Shown here: positions 1 through 5,490 of the stretch, piece after piece
Layout of the letters: the number at the start of each line of letters is the position of its first letter
How positions within the stretch are numbered: position 1 is the stretch's first letter
Assembly: GCA_903905685.1 (NCBI GenBank)
Contig: CAIVHI010000230.1
Location: 1 to 6,937 of the forward strand
Source of the DNA: an uncultured Bacteroidota bacterium
Lineage (GTDB): Bacteria > Bacteroidota > Bacteroidia > Chitinophagales > Chitinophagaceae
Direction of reading: 5' to 3'
Length of the DNA: 6,937 bases
Program-made: the position numbers and the translations under genes
The notes under the pieces: generated by a model
What the model was told of the DNA's origin: nothing
What the model saw: the letters and a program-made list of their open reading frames with translations, nothing else
Database searches by the model: none

Positions 1-24
1 CAAATAAAAAACAATGAATAGTCT

Positions 25-435
25 ATGGGTCACGATTCAGGCAACTGCGGTTGCAAAGACTACAGCCTTTTAAAGGCAAATTTGGGTATTGCCACCATAC
101 TAAACGGCAATTCGGCGTTGGACGGCACAGGTGCCGTTACTGTATTGAGGTCTGGGACCGCCAAGGGGACCATCGTGAAATCGGTACGCATCAAGGCCGC
201 CGGCACAAACGGGCAGGTGACCAAGGGCATGATTAGGCTATTTATAAGTGATGGTACGGACGCCTATCTTTACAAGGAGGTGAATATTCCGATTACGCCC
301 TATACGGCCAATACCCCTACGCCGCTTGTGGTGCTGGAAACGTTCCAAATGGTCCTCGATTGCGACCTTAGGCTGCCGAACGGCTATGCGCTCATGGCCA
401 CCACACAAAACTCTGAAACGTTCAACATCTGCTGA
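25..435 (+). CDS. Small beta-rich protein of unknown function, first of a tandem related pair
   Basis: This encodes 136 residues of unrecognised function. The start is fixed: an in-frame TAG at 19-21 lies just before the ATG at 25. There is no signal peptide or membrane segment. The N-terminus carries a Cys-Gly-Cys (C8, C10). The rest alternates hydrophobic and small polar residues, as beta-sandwich proteins do. It aligns with the next gene product over most of its length: AN at 18-19, GTGA at 34-37, GMIRLFIS at 68-75, and LPNGY at 117-121. The reading frame stops at C136, several residues before the point where the neighbour has its last strand (EGWDW), so this copy looks C-terminally shorter. 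From memory, proteins with this pattern occur near phage structural genes; I hold that loosely. Stop and next start overlap by one base, which suggests translational coupling. Confidence 0.8.
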   Translation: MGHDSGNCGCKDYSLLKANLGIATILNGNSALDGTGAVTVLRSGTAKGTIVKSVRIKAAGTNGQVTKGMIRLFISDGTDAYLYKEVNIPITPYTANTPTPLVVLETFQMVLDCDLRLPNGYALMATTQNSETFNIC

Positions 436-866
436 TGCAGCCTTCATGCTTCAACCTCGGTTCGTGCTGCAATTTCAAGCAGGAGACCGCCAATGTGGGC
501 GTGGCAACCGCGAGTGTCGCCAACACCAATTTGAACGGCACCGGCGCCATCGTGCCTATCTATCAGGCAGGAGCCGGCATGAGCGGGTCGTTCGTCAAGT
601 GCATTACCGTAAAGGCTTTGCAGAGCACCAACCCGGGCATGATTCGTTTATTCATCAGCCCGCCCGGCGGCTCTCCGCAGTACATCCTGTTTCAAGAAAA
701 AATGGTGGTTGAAACCACCCAATCCTCGTTCGACGCTTCCATGAAATTCCAATTGGAGCAGAATTTCAACATTCCCGCCGGCTACATCATTGGCGCCTCC
801 ACACAAATCGGGCAGCCGTTCGCATTCACGGTGGAAGGTTGGGACTGGACTTACCCCATTTCGTAA
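435..866 (+). CDS. Small beta-rich protein of unknown function, second of a tandem related pair
   Basis: This encodes 143 residues. Its ATG uses the last base of the previous gene's TGA (433-437 reads TGATG), so the two are probably translated together. It is related to the preceding product: AN at 19-20, GTGA at 35-38, GMIRLFIS at 68-75 (the same residue numbers in both), and IPAGY at 113-117. It goes on to a final segment, FTVEGWDW, that the first copy lacks. The N-terminus has C5 and a Cys-Cys pair at 11-12, placed like the CGC of the first copy. There is no signal peptide or transmembrane segment. A beta-sandwich fold is inferred from the strand-like pattern. The function is unknown; a structural or surface-particle role is possible but unproven. 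Confidence 0.82.
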   Translation: MQPSCFNLGSCCNFKQETANVGVATASVANTNLNGTGAIVPIYQAGAGMSGSFVKCITVKALQSTNPGMIRLFISPPGGSPQYILFQEKMVVETTQSSFDASMKFQLEQNFNIPAGYIIGASTQIGQPFAFTVEGWDWTYPIS

Positions 867-883
867 CACGAAAACATGCAATC

Positions 884-1102
884 ATGAAAAGGGAATCGAT
901 GCACAGCCCCACTGACGGGAATGGTGCGGGTAGGGTGATACGGATGGCGAATGCGCCCATGAATGGGCCTGACGGAGTCGTAGCACCCGCTATACCGGTG
1001 GTGTTGCAGCCCAACCTGATGCGGCAACAAGACTTGGTGCCGGCGGCCCCCATTCCTGCTTGGCAACCCACAAATACGGGTGATTGTAAATGTGCAAAAT
1101 AG
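884..1102 (+). CDS. Small Pro/Ala-rich hypothetical protein with ESMHSP motif and CKC tail
   Basis: This encodes 72 residues with no family I recognise. I chose the ATG at 884, 17 nt after the previous stop. The frame is open back to an ATG at 839, but that would overlap the preceding gene by 28 nt. The protein is low in predicted structure and rich in Pro, Ala, Met and Val. Residues 4-11 read ESMHSPTD, a motif that recurs almost unchanged in the next gene and is encoded by the same 17 bases. The C-terminus contains Cys-Lys-Cys (C68, C70), echoing the paired cysteines at the N-termini of the two upstream proteins. Size and composition leave some doubt about expression, but the close spacing and the shared motif argue for a real gene of this cluster. 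Confidence 0.6.
   Translation: MKRESMHSPTDGNGAGRVIRMANAPMNGPDGVVAPAIPVVLQPNLMRQQDLVPAAPIPAWQPTNTGDCKCAK
893..909 (+). repeat. 17-bp direct repeat, copy 1
   Basis: GAATCGATGCACAGCCC is identical to positions 1343-1359. Both copies lie in frame inside small genes and encode ESMHSP. The bases on the upstream side differ. Confidence 0.85.
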
Positions 1103-1108
1103 GCAATC

Positions 1109-1136
1109 GTGAGCCCATCCGTAGGGTGGGGCTCAC
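1109..1136 (+). terminator. Hairpin after the 72-residue gene, possible weak terminator
   Basis: GTGAGCCCATCC (1109-1120) pairs with 1124-1136 around the 3-nt loop GTA, giving 12 pairs (one G-T) with one bulged G at 1131. The following bases, TATTAACG, do not form a T tract. It may be a weak terminator, an RNA-stabilising stem or a processing site separating the first three genes from the next three. Confidence 0.5.
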
Positions 1137-1149
1137 TATTAACGCTTCA

Positions 1150-1180
1150 TTTGCACCAAAGTGCGTATTGAATATTTTAT
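1150..1180 (+). promoter_or_regulatory. Possible Bacteroidota-type promoter for the 86-residue gene
   Basis: TTTG at 1150-1153 is followed after exactly 19 nt by TATTTTAT (1173-1180). The known Bacteroidota consensus is TTTG, about 19-21 nt, then TAnnTTTG. The upstream element matches fully; the downstream one matches at 4 of 6 fixed bases. Transcription would begin near 1187, leaving a leader of roughly 18 nt before the ATG at 1205. The site lies just after a hairpin, where a new transcription unit would be plausible. AT-rich sequence makes chance matches easy. Confidence 0.35.
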
Positions 1181-1204
1181 TTTTCAAAACAAAATCTTGA
1201 TATT

Positions 1205-1465
1205 ATGGGCGGGTCGCGTGTTGTGGACTACGAATACTATTTCGCCAAAGGGTATGAATCAACGCAGCAGTTAGATGACTTCTTGAGAACGAGAGCCAAG
1301 CCCGATGACGGTGAGCAAACCATAATCGTTAAAATGCCCACCGAATCGATGCACAGCCCTGCCGACGAGCCGACTCCTGTGTATACCGCTGTGCCTGTAA
1401 GCAAGGCTACACGACAGGCTTTGGATTATTATGCGCGGTTGAGGGCCGATAGGTTGGCCGTTTGA
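1205..1465 (+). CDS. Small hypothetical protein, VDY/YF/DD N-terminal family, copy 1
   Basis: This encodes 86 residues, no known family recognised. The N-terminal 27 residues (VDYEYYF at 7-13, then GYES, then QQLDDFL at 21-27) match the start of the protein at 3231-3611: both have Met-Gly, VDY, YF, an aromatic-Glu-Ser/Thr step and Gln-hydrophobic-DD-aromatic-Leu. Residues 47-54 read ESMHSPAD, shared with the upstream 72-residue protein. The C-terminus (about 66-84) is rich in Lys/Arg, Ala and Leu and may be helical. There is no signal peptide or membrane segment. It sits 40 nt before the gene for the exported repeat protein and its relative sits 45 nt after it, so the pair brackets that gene. 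The role is unknown. Confidence 0.75.
   Translation: MGGSRVVDYEYYFAKGYESTQQLDDFLRTRAKPDDGEQTIIVKMPTESMHSPADEPTPVYTAVPVSKATRQALDYYARLRADRLAV
1343..1359 (+). repeat. 17-bp direct repeat, copy 2
   Basis: Identical to 893-909 and in the same reading frame relative to its gene, encoding ESMHSP at residues 47-52. GACG follows both copies after four further bases, two of them shared. Confidence 0.85.
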
Positions 1466-1505
1466 TTTTTTGGTTATTACAATTCACTTTTTAAAATTAT
1501 TTTCC

Positions 1506-3185
1506 ATGAAAAACTTCCTCTCCATCCTCGCAGCCACCATTCTGCTGCTTTGCGCCGCCACCTCCACCAACGCCCAAGGGTGGCAGTGGGCGAGGGATGC
1601 GGCAACATACGATGGAAATTTGGCGACCTCAGTAGCAACCGACAAGTTCGGAAACGTATACGTAGCGGGTAAGTTCTTCGATTCCGTCAACTTCGGTTCC
1701 ATACACATCGTTTCCCCTAGTTGGACCAACATATTTTTGGCTAAATACGATTCTCTGGGCAATGTGAAGTGGGTGAGGCCTACCAAAGCCCTACCGAGCG
1801 ACAACCTGTTTATTGCGACGGACTCATCAGGGAATGTTTATCTGACCTGCCAATACGACACCACCATAATGTTCGGGGATATAACCCTTCACTGCCCGAC
1901 GACGGCGATTTGCTTGGTGAAGTATGACACCGTAGGCAATGTGGTATGGGCAAAGTCCTCAGGAAACACCAACTATGTTGGTGATTTTCTGCCGACGGGA
2001 ATCGTTACCGACCGTTCGTCACATGTGTATGTCGTAGGGCAATTTGGGTATGACACCTTGGTATTTACCTCGAGTTCGGGTGCGGTGTATACCCTTCACC
2101 CTAAAATGTTCCTGATAAAGTACGACTCATCGGGCAACCTGATATGGGCGAAAGGGGAAACGGATACTTTTGAAACCGTCTATGCAAGTTCATTGGCCAT
2201 TGACAGGTTCGACCACCTTTATGTTTCGGGCCAATGCTTCAGTATGGCGGTATTCGACACCATTCCTTTTGCAAGCCTGGGGCAGGGCATGTTCTTGGTG
2301 CGATACGACACGGCAGGCCATGCGAAATGGGCGGCGGGCGGGGGACACGCGACGGTTTATGGCTTTGCCGTGTCGAACGACTACAGCACCGCCTTAGCGA
2401 CCGACGGCAACGGAAACGTATATGTGACCGGCATTTACGACAGTACCGTCACTTTCGCGGACAGCAGTTTCACCATGACGGGACAGCAGATTTTTTTGGC
2501 GAAATACGATTCTTCGGGAAATGCGATTTGGGGAAGAACTACCTACGGTAGCGGAATTGGCCACTCCAGTGGCCTGACGACCGATCGCGCCGGGAACATT
2601 TACATGACGGGGACGGTGCTTACATCTCTTCAATTCGGAACCATTGAGGTCTACGATTCCAATTACCAGAATGTTTTTCTCGCAAACTATGATTCGTCGG
2701 GCAACGTGGTTTGGGCAAATATTGCTTTTGGAAGTAGTAGTATCTACGGGAGTAGTTGTGGTGCCGGGGTTTGTGTAGACCTTTCCGGGAACATTTTTGT
2801 TGCAGGGTATTTTGGGGGTGAATCGTCACTCAGGCTGGGTGGGGTGACGATGACGTGTGACTCGCCTTATGCTGCCATGTTTGTGGCAAAATACAGCAAT
2901 TCGTATAGTGTTGGAATTCCCGATGATGCGTCCAAAGGGGGATTTTATTTATACCCCAATCCGGCGACCGACCTGCTAAACCTGCAAAATGGTTCATCTT
3001 CCCATTGGGTTGCAGACATCGCCATCTACGACATGTTAGGCAGAATGATGCTTGAATATCCTACCCACGGCAACCGGGCGCAAACAATTCAGATACCGCT
3101 TCCGATGTTGGCCGACGGCATGTATATCCTAAAGGCAGCGGGTGCCAACGGGGTGGAATGTTTAAGGTTTGTGGTGAAAAGGTAG
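1506..3185 (+). CDS. Exported seven-repeat beta-propeller-like protein with T9SS sorting domain
   Basis: The start at 1506 gives a clear signal peptide: a Lys near the N-terminus, a hydrophobic stretch at 5-17, and probable cleavage after NAQ (22-24). The frame is open back to an ATG at 1470, but that would bury the signal. Mature residues 25-465 hold repeats of about 50-70 residues with the pattern ATDxxGNVYVxGxF, then FLxKYDSxGNxxWA, resembling SBBP-type repeats. Six FLxKYD-W strands end at W89, W148, W214, W275, W342 and W403. The seventh repeat lacks its W strand, but the mature N-terminus supplies one (WQWAR, W28). Such closure is typical of beta-propellers. Residues 481-559 form a T9SS type A C-terminal domain: YPNPATDLLNL, IYDMLGRM, then DGMYILK and a final basic FVVKR. 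The protein should cross the outer membrane by T9SS and be secreted or anchored at the cell surface. Ligand and function are unknown. Confidence 0.92.
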   Translation: MKNFLSILAATILLLCAATSTNAQGWQWARDAATYDGNLATSVATDKFGNVYVAGKFFDSVNFGSIHIVSPSWTNIFLAKYDSLGNVKWVRPTKALPSDNLFIATDSSGNVYLTCQYDTTIMFGDITLHCPTTAICLVKYDTVGNVVWAKSSGNTNYVGDFLPTGIVTDRSSHVYVVGQFGYDTLVFTSSSGAVYTLHPKMFLIKYDSSGNLIWAKGETDTFETVYASSLAIDRFDHLYVSGQCFSMAVFDTIPFASLGQGMFLVRYDTAGHAKWAAGGGHATVYGFAVSNDYSTALATDGNGNVYVTGIYDSTVTFADSSFTMTGQQIFLAKYDSSGNAIWGRTTYGSGIGHSSGLTTDRAGNIYMTGTVLTSLQFGTIEVYDSNYQNVFLANYDSSGNVVWANIAFGSSSIYGSSCGAGVCVDLSGNIFVAGYFGGESSLRLGGVTMTCDSPYAAMFVAKYSNSYSVGIPDDASKGGFYLYPNPATDLLNLQNGSSSHWVADIAIYDMLGRMMLEYPTHGNRAQTIQIPLPMLADGMYILKAAGANGVECLRFVVKR

Positions 3186-3230
3186 GCGGGGCGTTGCCTG
3201 AGAAAAACACGTCGCACAAAACATGAGGTT

Positions 3231-3611
3231 ATGGGCAGCAATGACAAAGTCGATTACGGACGATATTTCCGTTTGGGTTTCGAAACCCGGGAGCAGGTGG
3301 ATGACTATTTGGAAAACGCAAACCGGAAGGTGTCCGGCCACATGAACGACCCGGATGCTCCGACTTCAGGCGGGGTTCAACTACCCGGACAATCAAGTTC
3401 GTACTTCGGATACCTTTCCGATGCCGACGATAAAGTATATACCGAGCGGGAATGGAAGGCTTTGCATCAACCGCCGAAGTTGGGATTGGGCAGCCCTCCA
3501 GCCGGAGGCGGGTTGGGAGCAGGGACAACAACGCCTTTGGGTGGATGGACAGGCACGGCAACGCCCGACTATACCATCACGCCCGGACAACCCATTAAGA
3601 ACTTCGTATAG
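3231..3611 (+). CDS. Small hypothetical protein, VDY/YF/DD N-terminal family, copy 2, with Gly/Pro-rich tail
   Basis: This encodes 126 residues. Residues 1-27 (Met-Gly, VDYGRYF at 7-13, GFET, EQVDDYL at 21-27) match the 86-residue protein at 1205-1465, with the motifs at the same residue numbers. The middle contains KVYTEREWKAL (68-78), perhaps related to the VYT and helical segment of copy 1. From about 82 on the chain is Gly/Pro/Thr-rich and probably flexible, ending PIKNFV. There is no signal peptide and no cysteine. The ATG at 3231 was chosen because it gives this alignment. It lies 45 nt after the exported protein and is the last plus-strand gene before the convergent terminators. Function is unknown. 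The conserved head with a variable tail suggests a common docking or assembly domain; that is inference. Confidence 0.78.
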   Translation: MGSNDKVDYGRYFRLGFETREQVDDYLENANRKVSGHMNDPDAPTSGGVQLPGQSSSYFGYLSDADDKVYTEREWKALHQPPKLGLGSPPAGGGLGAGTTTPLGGWTGTATPDYTITPGQPIKNFV

Positions 3612-3625
3612 AACAACTTCTTGAA

Positions 3626-3654
3626 AAGGGTGACAGGTGGTGCCTGTCACCCTT
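3626..3654 (-). terminator. Second of two tandem hairpin terminators (minus strand)
   Basis: AAGGGTGACAGG (3626-3637) pairs perfectly with 3643-3654 around a 5-nt loop. On the minus strand the stem runs into TTTTC. On the plus strand it is followed by six As, so it is not a standard terminator for the gene ending at 3611. Confidence 0.65.
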
Positions 3655-3695
3655 AAAAAACCCTGTGTCGGGAGCCGTAGTGCTCCCGACACAGG
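3655..3695 (-). terminator. Strong intrinsic terminator of the methionine operon
   Basis: CCTGTGTCGGGAGC (3662-3675) pairs perfectly with 3682-3695, a 14-bp stem with a 6-nt loop. Read on the minus strand it is followed by one G and then six Ts (3660-3655). It begins 8 nt after the thioesterase stop codon. This is a textbook Rho-independent terminator for the minus-strand operon. Confidence 0.9.
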
Positions 3696-3703
3696 AGCGC
3701 TGA

Positions 3704-4123
3704 TCATCCCGCCACTGCGGCACCTTCCCGTGCCACGCGCTCTTGGTGCAGTTTGCGCACCGTTTCGCCAATGGGGGTGGGTGTGCCATCGTCGTCTATG
3801 CGCACAAAGGTGGTGTTGGTGAGGCACACGGTGGTCTCCTCGCCGCTGTACAGATTGTATTTCTTAACCTCGATCCTTATGTTGATGCTGGTATTGCCCA
3901 GCGCGACGACCTCACCATAAATACGGATGTGGTTGCCGGTTTTCACGGGCTTCTTGAACAGCAGTTCGCCCACGCGCAGCGTCACCATATTGGGGGTGAA
4001 ACAGTACTCGGTGGCAAATGCCGCAGCCGCCTCGTCAATCCACTCCATGAGGGTGCCCCCAAACAGGTTGTTGTGTATGCCAATGTCCTTGGCCATGCAT
4101 ATTTTCTTGCTAATCAGTTTCAT
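3704..4123 (-). CDS. Hotdog-fold acyl-CoA thioesterase
   Basis: This encodes 139 residues, the usual length for a single hotdog-domain acyl-CoA hydrolase (4HBT, YciA/ACOT type), which cleaves acyl-CoA to free acid and CoA in the cytoplasm. The signature is at 18-34: NNLFGGTLMEWIDEAAA, with Asp30 the expected catalytic acid at the start of the central helix. The later strands fit the family: GELLFKKPVKTGNHIRIYGEV, then TFVRIDDDGTPTPI. The substrate chain length cannot be read from the sequence. It is the third gene of the SAM-controlled operon, 35 nt after homoserine dehydrogenase and directly before the terminator, so it is almost certainly cotranscribed. Its link to methionine synthesis is not obvious; it could be a passenger or could recycle acyl-CoA related to homoserine acylation. 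The family call is firm, the role is not. Confidence 0.9.
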   Translation of the reverse strand: MKLISKKICMAKDIGIHNNLFGGTLMEWIDEAAAAFATEYCFTPNMVTLRVGELLFKKPVKTGNHIRIYGEVVALGNTSINIRIEVKKYNLYSGEETTVCLTNTTFVRIDDDGTPTPIGETVRKLHQERVAREGAAVAG

Positions 4124-4158
4124 GTTGTTTCCTTTATTTTAGGGCTTGCGCCTGGGTG

Positions 4159-5424
4159 TTATACCAGCTCCAGGTGGCCCGATAGCACCAAGGGGTCTTC
4201 GGCGTCTGCCAATTCCGGCTGCTCCAGTATGCCGTCGGGGTAGATGATGACCGACATGCCGGGCTGTTTCCACCAGTTGCCGTTTACGAATTCAGAGAAA
4301 TGGATGATGCCCGTCACATGGCATCTTACCCCATTGCTCGTCCATTCCGTAATCTGTTGAAAACGTTCCTGGGGCAATTGGGTCAGGTTCTTGAAGCCCA
4401 GGCACACTTTTAGGTAAAAATCGTCGGTAAGCTCCGACGGGGTGCCGAAGTTGAGCTTTTTATATTCGTAGCGGTAGTTGTAGCGCAATGCCGAGAGGTC
4501 GCTCAACACTGCCGATGCGGTGGGAAAGCCGCCGGCACCCTTGCCGTAGAAGAACTGTTTGTCGGCCAGGCCGCTTTCTATCACCACCCCGTTATACTCG
4601 TTGCGCACGTTGGAGAGCTGGTTGGAAGCCCGCACAAACTGCGGAGCCACAAAGGCGGCAATCTTGCCGTTGGACAGTTTGCGGGCTTGCGCCACAAGTT
4701 TTATTTCGTAGCCCTTCTCCTTGGCAAACACCGCATCGGCTTTATGCAGCGTGTTGATGCCGGCATGAACCACCGCCAGAGGCGGCGTTATGATGCCATA
4801 GCCGTGGGTGAGCAGGATGCTCAGTTTGTTTACGGCATCAATACCCTCTATGTCCAGCGCGGGATTGCTCTCTGCAAACCCCGCTTGTTGGGCCTGCACC
4901 AAAGCCTGCTCAAACCCAATATTTTCTTCGAAAATTTTGGTGAGGATGTAGTTGGTGGAGCCGTTCACTATGCCGCTTATGCCTTGCAGCAAATCGTTGT
5001 CGTAATACTCCTCCAGGTTGCGGATGACCGGTATACTGGCACAACACGCCGCCTCATAGAGGAAGGGCACATCGTGCTCCTGTTGCAGGGCTATAAGTTC
5101 GCGAATGTGTTCGGCTATCATCTTTTTGTTGGCACTCACCACGGCTTTGCCGCGAGATAGGGCGGTGGTCACGATGGCGTGGGCCGCATCGGCATCGTCT
5201 ATCAGCTCTACGATTACGTTGATCTCGGCATCGTCCAGCAGTAGGGCTGCATCGGTGGTAAACAGTTGGGCCGGTGCATTGCGCTCTTTTTCGGGATGCT
5301 TGATACACACCTTTTTGATTTGGGCGTTGAGGCCGGGCGTATGCGCCAGTACTTTATAAAGCCCTTCGCCCACTACGCCGAAGCCGAAGAGGCCTATGTT
5401 GAGTTGTATTTTGGGGTCTTGCAT
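4159..5424 (-). CDS. hom: Homoserine dehydrogenase (stand-alone, no aspartokinase domain)
   Basis: This encodes 421 residues and reduces aspartate semialdehyde to homoserine with NAD(P)H, the branch point toward methionine and threonine. The Rossmann motif is GFGVVG (14-19). ANK at 98-100 carries the conserved Lys. EAACCASIP (124-132) is a variant of the usual EAxVxGxIP segment. GIVNGSTNYIL (151-161) follows. AESNPALDIEGIDAVNK (184-200) contains the substrate Glu185 and the Asp196/Lys200 pair that match the catalytic Asp and Lys of yeast homoserine dehydrogenase. GKGAGGFPTASAVLSDL (294-310) closes the core. There is no N-terminal aspartokinase, unlike the fused ThrA enzymes. The C-terminal segment (about 335-421) starts like an ACT domain (FYLKVCLGF) but lacks its usual motif, so feedback inhibition is uncertain. 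It is the second gene of the operon, 66 nt after the cystathionine enzyme. Confidence 0.95.
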   Translation of the reverse strand: MQDPKIQLNIGLFGFGVVGEGLYKVLAHTPGLNAQIKKVCIKHPEKERNAPAQLFTTDAALLLDDAEINVIVELIDDADAAHAIVTTALSRGKAVVSANKKMIAEHIRELIALQQEHDVPFLYEAACCASIPVIRNLEEYYDNDLLQGISGIVNGSTNYILTKIFEENIGFEQALVQAQQAGFAESNPALDIEGIDAVNKLSILLTHGYGIITPPLAVVHAGINTLHKADAVFAKEKGYEIKLVAQARKLSNGKIAAFVAPQFVRASNQLSNVRNEYNGVVIESGLADKQFFYGKGAGGFPTASAVLSDLSALRYNYRYEYKKLNFGTPSELTDDFYLKVCLGFKNLTQLPQERFQQITEWTSNGVRCHVTGIIHFSEFVNGNWWKQPGMSVIIYPDGILEQPELADAEDPLVLSGHLELV

Positions 5425-5490
5425 TTTAGTTTGTTGTATTTTAAATGTTTGTAGGAAATGGATGTGGATAGACAGGGCTACAGGGGCCGG

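Noticed and set aside
25..866. Calling the left locus a prophage or tail-like particle
   Set aside because: No terminase, portal, capsid, sheath, integrase or lysis gene is visible. The resemblance of the paired proteins to phage-associated proteins is from memory only.
839..883. Longer start for the 72-residue gene
   Set aside because: It would overlap the preceding gene by 28 nt. The ATG at 884 is spaced 17 nt after that gene's stop.
1461..1491. TTTG-N19-TCACTTTT as a promoter for the exported protein
   Set aside because: The downstream element misses the required TA and final G; the stretch is simply T-rich.
1470..1505. Longer start for the exported protein
   Set aside because: It would add 12 residues ahead of a well-formed signal peptide beginning at 1506.
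3743..4243. Plus-strand open frame of 166 codons across the thioesterase
   Set aside because: It is antisense to a clear thioesterase and runs into the homoserine dehydrogenase end; no recognisable motifs.
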